This document shows, one piece after another, positions 1 to 8,980 of a stretch of 64,000 nucleotides of DNA. Below the pieces are notes generated by a model, which was given only the letters and a program-made list of their open reading frames with translations, searched no databases and was not told the origin of the DNA. Both the position numbers and the translations under genes were made by a program. The first letter of the stretch is position 1; every line of letters starts with the position of its first letter. The stretch is from Leptolyngbya sp. PCC 6406 (GTDB taxonomy: Bacteria; Cyanobacteriota; Cyanobacteriia; Phormidesmidales; Phormidesmidaceae), in contig NZ_KI913949.1 in assembly GCF_000332095.2 (NCBI RefSeq), positions 3,938,869-4,002,868 of the forward strand, in the 5' to 3' direction.

Positions 1-956
1 ACCTGGCGTTGGCTAATATCAATCCACCCATAGCCGCTGTAGCGGTCTGAGACCACAATGCCGTCATAGGCTGGGCCAATCAGTGCTTGGGCGGCGGCTT
101 GAGACCGGCTCAACAGAATGCTGAACACACTCACCATCGGCGTCACCAGCACCCACAGCCAACCCTGTCGCTGGGCCTGATTCTGGCCATCGCTGTTCCC
201 CTGGCGAAAGCTAGTCTCATCACTGTGAATCACCGCTTCCCCCTGCACGTAGCCTTGCGCCTCAGCTACTGGCTGCCCCAGTGCCGCACTGGCTTCTCGG
301 CGTAGCCGGTTGATGCTGCCGCCAGAAATCTCGATCTCAAACAGCGCTGCTAGACAGGTCTTCACCTGCTGATGGCTTTGGCGATAAGCGCCACTCAGTA
401 AGGCCACTACTGCACTCAACCGCTCACCATAACCGCCTTGATGCACCTCTGCTGGTAATTTGCTACGGGTGGTTTTACCGCAGTGCTCACAATCTAAGGC
501 GTGCAGGCGATGCTCGATGACGATGGGCTCAATTGGCGGTAGTTCGACAATCTGGTGCCGATAGGGCGCTGGGTCGTTTCCTGATAGCGGCTCTCCACAA
601 TGCCCACAGGTCTTGGGGCGATGCTCGAACACCTGTTTGCAGGCTTCTAGGGGATACAGCTTGCGGGAATATCCTTTGTGTCCCGGTTGGCCTCCGCGCT
701 TCCGCTTCCCTTTGCCTTTGCCCTCCGGGTCTGGCTTAGGGGGGCCGAATCCATCCTTTGAAGGCGGCAACGATGAGTTTTGCGAATTCTGGTTGAGTTG
801 CTCTTCGAGGTGGCTCACCCGCTCTTCTAAGCGACTGATGGTCTCAATGAGAGCGCACACCAGAGCTTTTTTTACGCTAGCCGGGGTGGCATCCCAATCT
901 GACACAGAAATGGAGATGCCGCCGATGTCTATGGTGGGCTCGTTGCCTTCACTCAT
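1..956 (-). CDS. IS66-family transposase (TnpC-like), 3' part outside window
   Basis: DDE transposase of the IS66 family. Reading from the ATG at 954-956 on the minus strand gives a leader, then a short coiled coil (residues about 35-52) ending in the family-typical segment QNSSLPPSKDG. A basic linker (GKGKGKRKRGGQPGHKG) and a zinc-binding region with CGHCG and CEHCG pairs follow. After that comes a helical domain and the start of the catalytic core (HSDET, then VSDRYSGY) at the window edge. The frame is open to base 1, so the end of the protein is not visible. No small tnpA/tnpB ORFs are seen upstream, which suggests the single-ORF subgroup. Confidence 0.9.
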   Translation of the reverse strand, partial: MSEGNEPTIDIGGISISVSDWDATPASVKKALVCALIETISRLEERVSHLEEQLNQNSQNSSLPPSKDGFGPPKPDPEGKGKGKRKRGGQPGHKGYSRKLYPLEACKQVFEHRPKTCGHCGEPLSGNDPAPYRHQIVELPPIEPIVIEHRLHALDCEHCGKTTRSKLPAEVHQGGYGERLSAVVALLSGAYRQSHQQVKTCLAALFEIEISGGSINRLRREASAALGQPVAEAQGYVQGEAVIHSDETSFRQGNSDGQNQAQRQGWLWVLVTPMVSVFSILLSRSQAAAQALIGPAYDGIVVSDRYSGYGWIDISQRQ

Positions 957-1022
957 GAGCCTACCTTAACCCCTATCGAGACCCTGGAACCCTTAATTCT
1001 TCGTGAACCCCTGAAGGCTTAC
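1..1022 (-). mobile_element. IS66-type insertion sequence, one end visible
   Basis: The transposase gene is followed upstream by about 65 non-coding bases ending at 1022. Read on the minus strand, the element edge begins GTAAGCCTTCAGGGG, which resembles the GTAAG terminus usual for IS66 elements. The other end lies outside the window, so neither the inverted repeat nor the target duplication can be confirmed. Confidence 0.5.
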
Positions 1023-1032
1023 GTTGGAGGTA

Positions 1033-1122
1033 AGGGGACGAGTCCGTTTTAACGGACTTCTGCTATGAGCCAGGGCAATTTATTCCCTGGCGGATGGGCA
1101 GCGAAGCTTAAGCCGAACTCAG
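1033..1122. repeat. 90-bp dispersed repeat, copy 1
   Basis: Non-coding repeat with two internal hairpins: the perfect palindrome AGTCCGTTTTAACGGACT and CCAGGG...CCCTGG around CAATTTATT. About 94% identical to 9222-9311. It sits between the IS66 end and the stop of the next minus-strand gene. Confidence 0.85.
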
Positions 1123-1123
1123 G

Positions 1124-1708
1124 TTATCCCAGGTAGAAGCGCCCATACATCACCAGATAAAGGCTATTGACGGCAATGAGTCCGACTTTCGCTAGGGGCG
1201 GTGCCCCCCGCCGCCATAGAGCGACGCTGGCCACTACCACCAGAATCCATTCCCCCAGGGCGGCATAGGCTCCAAAGTGGTTCACATCCCAGTAGGACAC
1301 GGGGCTAATGAAGCGAAAATTGCTCAGGGGGAAAAAGTGGCGATGGGCATCGGCATTGTGCAGGGGCAGATCGGCGGCATCGTGGAGCAACATACTGGCA
1401 AACAGGGCCATGGCGATGGGGGATTTTCGCCAGCGGGCTAGACCCCATCCCACCAAGGCCAAGGGAATGGAATGGCTGAGGGCAAAGAAGTCCTGCCAGA
1501 TGGGGGTGTTGTACAGCTCCCGCCAGATTTGGCGCTCTGGAGCCTGAACCCACAGCTTGGCCCAGCCATAGAACAAAAATAGGGGGGCATCGGGTAGGAA
1601 TCCCCCTAGGCCCGCTGCCCAAGTGCGGCCAGGGGCGGGGGCGGTGGGAGTACCCTGACGGCGACCTAGAATCGCTAGATTGAGGATGATATGGCTGGGG
1701 GTATTCAT
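1124..1708 (-). CDS. membrane protein, possible metal-dependent hydrolase-like family
   Basis: A 194-residue protein with several hydrophobic segments (about 35-50, 80-95, 105-115, 150-170, 178-190). The N-terminus MNTPSHIILNLAILG and the later LLHDAADLPLHNADAHRHF segment recall small membrane-bound YdjM/DUF457-like proteins, which have conserved His/Asp residues. I infer a membrane location but not a substrate. The ATG (1706-1708) overlaps the ATG of the divergent cysteine desulfurase by two bases. The stop lies next to a dispersed repeat. Confidence 0.7.
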   Translation of the reverse strand: MNTPSHIILNLAILGRRQGTPTAPAPGRTWAAGLGGFLPDAPLFLFYGWAKLWVQAPERQIWRELYNTPIWQDFFALSHSIPLALVGWGLARWRKSPIAMALFASMLLHDAADLPLHNADAHRHFFPLSNFRFISPVSYWDVNHFGAYAALGEWILVVVASVALWRRGAPPLAKVGLIAVNSLYLVMYGRFYLG

Positions 1709-2879
1709 GGAAAATGCTGGGGCTCTGGGGATAACACGACCGATCTACCTGGATTGCCATGCCACAACGCCGATGGATCCCAGGGTGCTTGAGGCTATGA
1801 TGCCTTTTTTTACCGAGCATTTTGGTAACCCCGCCAGCATCACCCATGCCTATGGCTGGGCGGCAGAAGCAGCGGTGAAACAGGCACGGGAAAGCTTGGC
1901 TACTGCGATCGCGGCTACCCCTGAGGAAATTATCTTCACCAGTGGCGCAACGGAGGCCAATAATTTGGCCATCAAGGGGGTGGCGGAGGCGTACTGTACC
2001 CAGGGTCGCCACATCGTCACGGTGCAGACGGAGCACAGTGCGGTGCTGGATCCCTGTCGCTATCTGGAAAAACTGGGCTTTGAGATCACCTACCTGCCGG
2101 TGCAGTCGGATGGGTTGGTGGATCTGGCCACCCTGGCGGCGGCGCTGCGGCAGGACACGATTTTGGTGTCGGTGATGGCGGCGAATAACGAGATTGGGGT
2201 GCTGCAACCCTTGGCGGAGATCGGGGAGTTGTGCCGCGATCGCGGCATCCTCTTTCACACTGATGCGGCCCAAGCCATCGGCAAAATTCCCCTAGATGTC
2301 CAGCAAATGCCCATTGACCTCCTTTCCATGACCGCCCACAAGGTCTACGGCCCTAAGGGCATCGGGGCGCTCTATGTACGGCGACGCAATCCCAGAGTCT
2401 CCCTGGCTCCCCAACTCCACGGCGGGGGCCACGAACGGGGGCGACGCTCCGGCACCCTGGCCACCCCGCAGATTGTGGGCTTCCAAAGGGCGGTGGAACT
2501 GGCAATGGAGTCCGGGGCGGCAGAACAGGACAGAATTGGAAAATTGCGCGATCGCCTCTGGCAGGCCCTCGCCCCGTTGCCGGGGGTATCCCTCAACGGC
2601 CACCCCATCCAGCGCCTAGCTGGTAACCTCAACATCAGTGTGGCGGGGGTAGACGGTCAAGCCCTGCTACTGGGGTTGCGATCCGTCGTCGCCGTCTCCT
2701 CCGGCTCCGCCTGTAGCACCGCCAACCCAGCCCCCTCCCCTGTGCTCAAGGCTCTGGGCCATAGCGATGCCCTAGCCTACGCCTCTCTCCGCTTTGGTCT
2801 AGGCCGCTTCACCACTGAAGCGGACATTGACACCGTCGCCGCCGCTGTCCGGGACACGATTTTAGCTCTTAAGGCATAG
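1707..2879 (+). CDS. cysteine desulfurase (IscS/NifS family)
   Basis: PLP-dependent enzyme that takes sulfur from L-cysteine for Fe-S clusters and other thio-cofactors. Visible features: N-terminal YLDCHATTP, FTSGATEANNLAI, the H-T-D-A-A-Q segment, the PLP lysine in MTAHKVYGPKG, and the catalytic cysteine in the flexible loop SSGSACSTANPAPSP, typical of group I (IscS/NifS) enzymes. The length of 390 residues is normal. An in-frame ATG at 1680 exists, but 1707 starts closer to the conserved YLDCHATTP. No iscU- or nif-type partner is adjacent. Confidence 0.92.
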   Translation: MENAGALGITRPIYLDCHATTPMDPRVLEAMMPFFTEHFGNPASITHAYGWAAEAAVKQARESLATAIAATPEEIIFTSGATEANNLAIKGVAEAYCTQGRHIVTVQTEHSAVLDPCRYLEKLGFEITYLPVQSDGLVDLATLAAALRQDTILVSVMAANNEIGVLQPLAEIGELCRDRGILFHTDAAQAIGKIPLDVQQMPIDLLSMTAHKVYGPKGIGALYVRRRNPRVSLAPQLHGGGHERGRRSGTLATPQIVGFQRAVELAMESGAAEQDRIGKLRDRLWQALAPLPGVSLNGHPIQRLAGNLNISVAGVDGQALLLGLRSVVAVSSGSACSTANPAPSPVLKALGHSDALAYASLRFGLGRFTTEADIDTVAAAVRDTILALKA

Positions 2880-2914
2880 CCCATTACCTTGAGGTTAGCC
2901 CAAGGTAATGGGCT
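2878..2914 (+). terminator. 14-bp perfect hairpin after the cysteine desulfurase
   Basis: Inverted repeat AGCCCATTACCTTG / CAAGGTAATGGGCT with a 9-base loop, starting at the stop codon region. There is no T-run, so an intrinsic terminator is plausible but not certain. Confidence 0.5.
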
Positions 2915-3025
2915 AACAAGAGTTCAGGGAAGCACATAAATTGATGAGCAAGTTTTAGTGAATTGATCTAGTATATACGAACTGTCTGGCTGCACACTTG
3001 TTTAAATCATCGTTCATCAGAAATC

Positions 3026-3901
3026 ATGGCACAAGACACCACGTCAACTGGCCAGCAATACTCTAAGTCTACTCCTTATAAGCTCAAAGGATTCCGCTAT
3101 CTTATGAGCTACCATTCTCGTGTGTGCAAGCTAATTCTTGAAAAAACAAAACAACCTTATATTTACATAGACTTGAATTGTGGAGCTGGTTATCAGCCTG
3201 ATTACAGGAAATTTGGTGACGAAGATCTTGGTTCCCCTATAATCGCCTTACAAGAACTCAATAAGGAAGGCATTGAACCAATATGTCATTTTTGTGATGC
3301 CAGTCACAAATCATTGGATATCTTAAAGAAAGCAATAAAAGAATTAAATCTGAAGTGCGATCCTCATTATTGGCCGGGTGAAAATAAAGATTCGCTGCTC
3401 AGAGTTTCTCGAGATCTTGCCAACTCTCAATTCAATGGTTTGGTATACTCAGATCCTAATGGCAAGCAGGATTTTCCGATCAAAGAGATTAAAAAAGTTT
3501 TTGAATTCCCTCAAATGAGAAAAGTAGATCTTTTAATGAATGTTGCAACTACATACGTGAAACGTTGGGAGTCTAATCCGAAAGTAAATTGGGAAGTCTA
3601 CTCTCTTGAAGAAATAATTAATGGCCATGGAAAGGAAAAAATATTTGTGCGAAATCCTGAGAATCCCTCCTTGAAATGGACTTTTATTTATGCCACAAAC
3701 TGGTGTAAGCAGAAGGATTTAACCGCAATCAAGCTTTACAGCATTGATACTGATTTGGGGAAAAGAATTTTAGATCATTTATTCAATCCTAGATCTAATC
3801 CATTGCCAGGTATCTACGATGATGGCTCGGTTGCAATTCAAGGTGATTTGAATCTGCATATCCCAAGCTCAAATCCAGGAGAAGAAAACAGTCATGAGTA
3901 A
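3026..3901 (+). CDS. tcmP: three-Cys-motif partner protein, TcmP family
   Basis: A 291-residue protein matching the TcmP family, named for being encoded beside a three-cysteine-motif protein. The motif IDLNCGAGY (about residues 47-55) resembles a nucleotide or SAM-binding loop. YSDPNGKQDFP (about 147-157) resembles the DPxG element of methyltransferase-like Rossmann proteins. The enzymatic role is not established. It overlaps the downstream DUF5131 gene by 8 bases, so the two are probably co-translated. The gene is clearly AT-rich compared with both flanks, which indicates horizontal acquisition. Confidence 0.85.
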   Translation: MAQDTTSTGQQYSKSTPYKLKGFRYLMSYHSRVCKLILEKTKQPYIYIDLNCGAGYQPDYRKFGDEDLGSPIIALQELNKEGIEPICHFCDASHKSLDILKKAIKELNLKCDPHYWPGENKDSLLRVSRDLANSQFNGLVYSDPNGKQDFPIKEIKKVFEFPQMRKVDLLMNVATTYVKRWESNPKVNWEVYSLEEIINGHGKEKIFVRNPENPSLKWTFIYATNWCKQKDLTAIKLYSIDTDLGKRILDHLFNPRSNPLPGIYDDGSVAIQGDLNLHIPSSNPGEENSHE

Positions 3902-4742
3902 GACTTTGCATTTATCTCTTGCAGAAGAAAAAGAGAATGTTCAAGTTATCTACTTAGAAGATGGACGAAAGCTGTACATTGTCCAAAGTGATACTAGATC
4001 GCAATTTAATAGTACCAATGAAATGGTTGATTGGGCTTGGTGGACATGGAATCCTGTAACTGGATGCTGGCATGGATGTCCATATTGCTATGCGAGAGAT
4101 ATTGCAAATCGCTTTTATGACACAAAATTCGAGCCAACCTTTCATCCCAACAGACTTTATGCTCCACAGAATATGAGACCCATGTCCTTTGAGAGAATAA
4201 GAAATGAAGCTCAAAAGAGACGCATCAATCTGGAAGATGCTCACATATTTGCCAGAAACGTATTTACCTGTTCAATGGCTGATCTATTTGGGAAATGGGT
4301 TCCTGAAGATTGGATTCTTCAGGTCTTTGAATCAGTGAAATTATCTCCTCAGTGGAACTTTCTTTTCTTGACAAAGTTTCCACAAAGATTGCAGGAAATA
4401 AATGATAAGTTAGATGGCTTTCCGGACAATGTTTGGGTTGGAACAACTGTTGACACTCAATCAAGAGTATCCCTGGCAGAAAAGTCTTTTAGAAAAATCA
4501 GAGCCAAGGTCAAATGGTTGTCTATAGAACCCATGTTGGAGCCATTAGTTTTCGAGAGTTTAGACATGTTTGACTTGATTGCAATTGGGGGGCAAAGTCG
4601 TACTACTCAAGAGCCTGAATTTCAGCCTGAATGGAGTTGGGTGGAGGATTTAATGAGACAAGCTAGAGTATCTAATACCTCTGTCTACTTTAAGGAGAAC
4701 TTGAGATGTCGTCCCAAGGAATTACCTTGGAAAATCGTCTAG
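3894..4742 (+). CDS. DUF5131 / phage Gp37-Gp68 family protein (three-Cys motif)
   Basis: A 282-residue protein with WTWNPVTGCWHGCPYCYARDIANRF near residues 50-74. The three cysteines (C-x3-C-x2-C) resemble a radical-SAM cluster motif and define this phage- and mobile-element-associated family. Later conserved segments are FTCSMADLFGKWVP, FLFLTKFPQRL, VWVGTTVDTQ and LSIEPMLEPL, which are typical of Gp37/Gp68 proteins. It probably binds an Fe-S cluster, but the reaction is unknown. It is coupled to tcmP, has the same AT-rich composition, and nothing else belongs to the pair. Confidence 0.87.
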   Translation: MSKTLHLSLAEEKENVQVIYLEDGRKLYIVQSDTRSQFNSTNEMVDWAWWTWNPVTGCWHGCPYCYARDIANRFYDTKFEPTFHPNRLYAPQNMRPMSFERIRNEAQKRRINLEDAHIFARNVFTCSMADLFGKWVPEDWILQVFESVKLSPQWNFLFLTKFPQRLQEINDKLDGFPDNVWVGTTVDTQSRVSLAEKSFRKIRAKVKWLSIEPMLEPLVFESLDMFDLIAIGGQSRTTQEPEFQPEWSWVEDLMRQARVSNTSVYFKENLRCRPKELPWKIV

Positions 4743-4923
4743 TTTTGATCGCTTCAAGAGATTGATTTTTCCAATGGGTGCATCTCGAATCTTGACCAAG
4801 TATATTTGAATGAGTATAAATCTTGGTGATGCAGAAACTCCTGGGTAGTCCTAAAGGAGTACCGGCAGCATCGATTCATTATTAGCACTATCCTCTGGTG
4901 TTTTGCGGTACGTCCCAATGCCT

Positions 4924-5508
4924 CTAAAGCGTGAGCGTGGGGAGGGGATCTGGAGGGACAGAATCCTTTGGAGTGGGGAGGCTGGGGGCAGGATCGGGAG
5001 CGTCGGGGGCAGGGGCGGGCATCGTGGAGGTTTCGGGGGGTGGGGTGGGGGCGGTGGCTTGGATCAAGTTGCCTCGGGTAAAGCTTACCGCGACCACCAG
5101 CATCAGACAGCAGACAAAGGTCACCCCCAGAATGAAGAGGGCAAAGAGTTCCCCGGCGGACAGGGGGCGATCGGTGGGGTCTAGGTAGGCGTTGGTGCCT
5201 TCGTAGCGCGATCGCTCTGAGGCGGGGCGATTTAGATAGGCGGGAGCCTGGACGACGGCTATGCGGGAATAGCCAATGCTGTGGTCGTAGGCCAAGCGGC
5301 GTTCTGGGCTACTGAGGGTGGCGTAGGCTTCATTGAGGGACTGGAATTTAGCAGTTGCGATCGCATCTGGTAATTCCGTCGTGTCGGGGTGGTAGAGCTT
5401 ACTGCGATCGCGGTAAGCCTGCCGAATCTGTTGCACCGATGCGGTCGGTTTCAGCCCCAGCAGAGTGTAGTGGGTCGTGGTTTGGCCCTTGGAATTTGCC
5501 ATCGCCAT
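4924..5508 (-). CDS. J-domain protein with C-terminal membrane segment
   Basis: A 194-residue type III DnaJ-like protein. The J domain (about residues 14-78) has HYTLLGL, the diagnostic HPD tripeptide, and FQSLNEAYATLSSPERRLAYD. It lacks the G/F-rich and zinc-finger domains of full DnaJ. A hydrophobic segment near 120-145 (LFALFILGVTFVCCLMLVV) should anchor it in a membrane, followed by a Pro-rich tail. It would recruit and stimulate a DnaK. It follows the YaaW gene by 6 bases, probably in an operon. Confidence 0.85.
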   Translation of the reverse strand: MAMANSKGQTTTHYTLLGLKPTASVQQIRQAYRDRSKLYHPDTTELPDAIATAKFQSLNEAYATLSSPERRLAYDHSIGYSRIAVVQAPAYLNRPASERSRYEGTNAYLDPTDRPLSAGELFALFILGVTFVCCLMLVVAVSFTRGNLIQATAPTPPPETSTMPAPAPDAPDPAPSLPTPKDSVPPDPLPTLTL

Positions 5509-5514
5509 CGTCCC

Positions 5515-6369
5515 CTAACACTGAGCCAATTCGTAGTCCGGGGTTTCTCCCCGCGTCAGACGAATCTGGGCTAGGGCAAACACCGCCGGAATCACCCGTC
5601 CATGGTTGGTGGCGATCGCCCGCCAGCCCAAATCCGCAAAGAACCAGACCCACAGGGCTGGCCCCAGCACTGCAAACATACTTCGCACCGCCCCATAGCG
5701 AGCCGTATTCAAAGCCATACCCCGAGAGGCCATGGCCACCGTCACCCGGTTTTGGATCTGCCCTGCCACCCCCAAGCCTCCACGGGCAAGGGCTTGCTGC
5801 GCTACCTGCCGACGGGCCATCTGCACCGCAAACTGACGGGCAATCTGTTGCAGCAGCCAGGGTCGCACCACCGCATTCACCGCCAGGGCTCCACTCCCCT
5901 TTGCCAGTAACCCCAGAGGATTTTCTTGGAGGGCTAGGGGCAGGGCTCGGTACTGGGGGGTATCCATAATCGTCTGGCGCACTTGTTGCTGCAAGGCCCG
6001 CTGGTCCCGAGCGGGCAGCCGTTTCCAGGCGGTTTCCAGCACATGGAGAAAGACCTCCGCTTCCAGATCTGGGGTGGAGATCGATTCCGGGCAGGTCATC
6101 TTCAGATAGCGACAGATCTGAAGCAAAATTTGGCGATAGGAAATGCGATCGCTGTTGCCCTGTAGGACCGTAAACCCATCGGCGGCTAAGTAGCGCAATC
6201 GCCCGTCAATCCGGTTCAGCCGTTCCCGGTGGCTGAGGCGCTGGAGCCCCGACACATCCGTGGCATTCAAATAGTCGAGGGGGTTCAACTTAGGGCGAAA
6301 CAGCAACTCCGCTAGGGCTTGCAGTTCTTCTTCGTTGGCTAGTTCTAGCGCAGAACGGAGTTCATCCAC
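5515..6369 (-). CDS. YaaW family (UPF0174-like) protein
   Basis: A 284-residue protein that I recognise as YaaW/UPF0174-like from its mostly helical layout and C-terminal hydrophobic region (FAVLGPALWVWFFADLGWRAIATNHGRVIPAVFALAQIRL). The function of the family is not known. The central part is rich in Arg/Gln/Ala helices. It is the first gene of a two-gene minus-strand unit with the J-domain protein. Confidence 0.7.
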   Translation of the reverse strand: MDELRSALELANEEELQALAELLFRPKLNPLDYLNATDVSGLQRLSHRERLNRIDGRLRYLAADGFTVLQGNSDRISYRQILLQICRYLKMTCPESISTPDLEAEVFLHVLETAWKRLPARDQRALQQQVRQTIMDTPQYRALPLALQENPLGLLAKGSGALAVNAVVRPWLLQQIARQFAVQMARRQVAQQALARGGLGVAGQIQNRVTVAMASRGMALNTARYGAVRSMFAVLGPALWVWFFADLGWRAIATNHGRVIPAVFALAQIRLTRGETPDYELAQC

Positions 6370-6465
6370 GACTCTTTACCCGCCTAATGGGAAGCATTTT
6401 AAGGGGAAACCTGTGTCCCATTCTAAGCGCGGTAAAGTTAACGGTGCAAAGGGATTTCGTCAGAG

Positions 6466-7677
6466 ATGGGGTCGGAGCCAGTGAGGGTAGATGTGGCGGT
6501 GATCGGAGCGGGCATGGCCGGACTCACCTGTGCCCGCAGACTCCAGGGGGCGGGCTATAGCGTAGCGGTAGTGGAAAAATCTCGGGGGTTGGGGGGGCGT
6601 TTGGCCACCCGGCGGATTGAATCCAGGGTGTTGGACCACGGAGCCCGCTTTCTGCAACCCCAGACCCCAGCGCTGCAAGCCTGGGTGGATTATTTGGCAG
6701 CGGCCCAAGTGCTCCAGCCCTGGCACCCTCAGGTGTTTCGCCTGGGGAAAACGGGGGGATTGCAGCGGCAGGATCTTCAGGAATCCCAGGAATCCCAGGA
6801 ATCTCGGCCCCCCTACTGGGTTGCTCCAGCGGGGATGTCTGCCGTGGGCAAAGCGCTGGGGGCCGGATTGAAGATTCAGCGGCAGTGGCGGGTAACTGCG
6901 ATCGCACCCGAGACTGAGGGTACCTGGCGGATTACGGCCCTGGAGACAGATCGGAATACCTCCGTCTCCCTCCAATCCCGCGCCCTCGTCCTTGCCATTC
7001 CTGCCCCCCAAGTCCTGGAACTGGTCGCACCCTTAGTCCAGCAGGGACTACCCACCGCCGCCTACGAAACCTTAGCAGCGGTGCACTATGACCCCTGCAT
7101 TACGGTCATGGCCACCTACTCCGCTGCCCTGGTCCCCCTTTCACCTGCCGAAGACAGCCCCCTAGACGCCCGCCCCTGGATGGTCTGGGGCGAGGCCGAT
7201 ACGGATTTCGCCTGGGTGGGTCTCGACAGCAGTAAGCGTGCAAACACTGGGGGGATGCTTGGGGAAAACGTGGGGGGAAACAGGGTCATGGCCCCCACCG
7301 CTATGGCGACAACCGTCAACGTGGTGCTGCAAAGTAGCGCCACCTTTGCCACGGACTGGCTAGAGGCTCCTGTCCTCCAGGCAGCAGGAGAAGCGCTGCT
7401 CCACAGTGCCCAAACCCATCTAGCGCCGTGGTTAGGGCGGCCCCAGCATTGGCAGGTCCATCGCTGGCGTTACGCCCTAGTGCGGGAACCGCTGGCGGCA
7501 TCAGGGTCTAATGTCCCGTGGCAGGTGAGCCAGCCCCTACCCTTGGTGGCCTGTGGGGACTGGTGCGGTTCCCAGTCGGTAGATAGTGCCTTGGCTTCGG
7601 GCTGGCAGAGTGCCGCCGCGATCGCGGCTACCCTGGATGGGCGACCCCTGCCGACGCTTGCAGAGCTGCTGGGATGA
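6466..7677 (+). CDS. FAD-dependent oxidoreductase, renalase-like
   Basis: A 403-residue flavoprotein. The N-terminal dinucleotide-binding motif VAVIGAGMAGLTCARRL is followed by VVEKSRGLGGRLATRR, which is typical of renalase-like and amine-oxidase-like NAD(P)/FAD enzymes. The C-terminal FAD contact is PLVACGDWCGSQSVDSALASGWQSA. A stretch near residues 103-115 has the direct repeat ESQESQES. The substrate cannot be predicted. It is followed by the LpxB-related gene on the same strand. Confidence 0.82.
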   Translation: MGSEPVRVDVAVIGAGMAGLTCARRLQGAGYSVAVVEKSRGLGGRLATRRIESRVLDHGARFLQPQTPALQAWVDYLAAAQVLQPWHPQVFRLGKTGGLQRQDLQESQESQESRPPYWVAPAGMSAVGKALGAGLKIQRQWRVTAIAPETEGTWRITALETDRNTSVSLQSRALVLAIPAPQVLELVAPLVQQGLPTAAYETLAAVHYDPCITVMATYSAALVPLSPAEDSPLDARPWMVWGEADTDFAWVGLDSSKRANTGGMLGENVGGNRVMAPTAMATTVNVVLQSSATFATDWLEAPVLQAAGEALLHSAQTHLAPWLGRPQHWQVHRWRYALVREPLAASGSNVPWQVSQPLPLVACGDWCGSQSVDSALASGWQSAAAIAATLDGRPLPTLAELLG

Positions 7678-7753
7678 GGGTTGGCTTCGACCACACGCTT
7701 GGGGTCGAAAGATGTTCTGTAAATGTAGATGTTCCGTAAATGTAGAGGATGGC

Positions 7754-8980
7754 ATGGGCCAGCAGATATTGTTTCTCAGCAATGGCCATGGCGAAGACCT
7801 CAACGCCACGTTGATTCTCAGCGCCCTACGGACCCTAGCGCCCCAGATCTCGGTGGCGGCGATGCCCATTGTGGGGGTTGGCCAAGCCTACGCAAACTTG
7901 GGGGTGCCCATCATCGGGCCAACCCAAAGCCTGCCCTCCGGCGGGTTTAACTACATCAATTTCGGTCGCTTTCTCAACCCTGCCAACTGGGGGCGGGATA
8001 CCAATCCCCTCAGTTTGTTGCGGGATTTGGGGGCAGGACTGATTGGGCTCACATGGGGGCAAATTCGGGCAGTGCAGCGCTACAGCCGCCAGTGCGATCT
8101 GCTCTTTGCCACGGGAGATATCGTCCCCATTCTCTTTGCCTCCATCACTGGACGGCCCTTTGGGGTGTTTTTGGTCTCCACCTCCAGCTACTACGAGGGC
8201 ACGGTGCGGCTACCGCTCCTAGTGCAGATCGCCCTGCGATCGCGCCGCTGTCGCCACATCTTCACCCGCGATGCCTACACCGCCGAGGACTTGCAACGAC
8301 GGGGCTTTCAGCAGGCCGTCTTTGCGGGCTATCCGATTATGGATGTGCTCACCCCCAGCGGCCAGACCCTGCGCCGGGATGATCGTCCCCTCGTGGCCCT
8401 CCTTCCCGGTAGCCGCCTGCCGGAGGCGGCGGAAAATCTTGGCTTAATGCTGGGGCTCTGTCGGGCTCTAAATCCCCTGGGCTCGTTTCACGCGATCGCG
8501 GCCCTCGTCCCCGGTCTAACCCCAGATCAGGTAATCGCCCTAGCAACGGCCCAGGGCTGGGAGGCTCCCCAGCCCGGACTGCTGGTGCAGGACGATATTA
8601 CCGTCCAGTATGTCTACGACGCCTTTGCCGACCTGCTACATCAGTGCGATGTGGTGGTGGGAATGGCGGGTACGGCGGTGGAGCAGGCGGTGGGTTTGGG
8701 CAAGCCCGTAGTGCAGATTCCAGGGGCGGGACCGCAGTTTACCTATCTCTTTGCTGAGGCCCAGATGCGGCTTTTGGGGCCAGCGGTGCAGACCATCGGC
8801 ACCACCGCCGCCACCTCGGAAACCCTGGAGGCCGCAGCGAGAGTCCTCCACGAAATTTTGCAGGACACGGAATATCGTCAGCGCTGCCAAACCATCGGGC
8901 AAGAACGGGTGGGGCCACCGGGGGGATCAACCGCGATCGCCCGCCTCATTCTGGCTAGTACAGAAGGCAGACGTAAGTAG
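7754..8980 (+). CDS. lipid-A-disaccharide synthase-related protein (LpxB-like)
   Basis: A 408-residue glycosyltransferase-like protein of the cyanobacterial LpxB-related family. The start at 7754 gives MGQQILFLSNGHGEDLNA, the family N-terminus; in-frame codons further upstream overlap the previous gene and look non-coding. Other features are FATGDIVPILFAS, VALLPGSRLPEAAENL, DVVVGMAGTAVEQAVGLGKPVVQIPG and a UDP-sugar-like binding region. Cyanobacteria commonly lack canonical lipid A synthesis, so the product is uncertain. Confidence 0.8.
   Translation: MGQQILFLSNGHGEDLNATLILSALRTLAPQISVAAMPIVGVGQAYANLGVPIIGPTQSLPSGGFNYINFGRFLNPANWGRDTNPLSLLRDLGAGLIGLTWGQIRAVQRYSRQCDLLFATGDIVPILFASITGRPFGVFLVSTSSYYEGTVRLPLLVQIALRSRRCRHIFTRDAYTAEDLQRRGFQQAVFAGYPIMDVLTPSGQTLRRDDRPLVALLPGSRLPEAAENLGLMLGLCRALNPLGSFHAIAALVPGLTPDQVIALATAQGWEAPQPGLLVQDDITVQYVYDAFADLLHQCDVVVGMAGTAVEQAVGLGKPVVQIPGAGPQFTYLFAEAQMRLLGPAVQTIGTTAATSETLEAAARVLHEILQDTEYRQRCQTIGQERVGPPGGSTAIARLILASTEGRRK

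Noticed and set aside
1305..2273. 322-residue minus-strand ORF overlapping the membrane protein and cysteine desulfurase
   Set aside because: Antisense to two well-supported genes; His/Arg/Gln-rich translation with no domain, so a frame shadow.
4903..5184. Glycine-rich plus-strand ORF (GGRGGHRGGFGGWGGGGG)
   Set aside because: Antisense to the Pro-rich C-terminus of the J-domain protein; the composition is explained by that.
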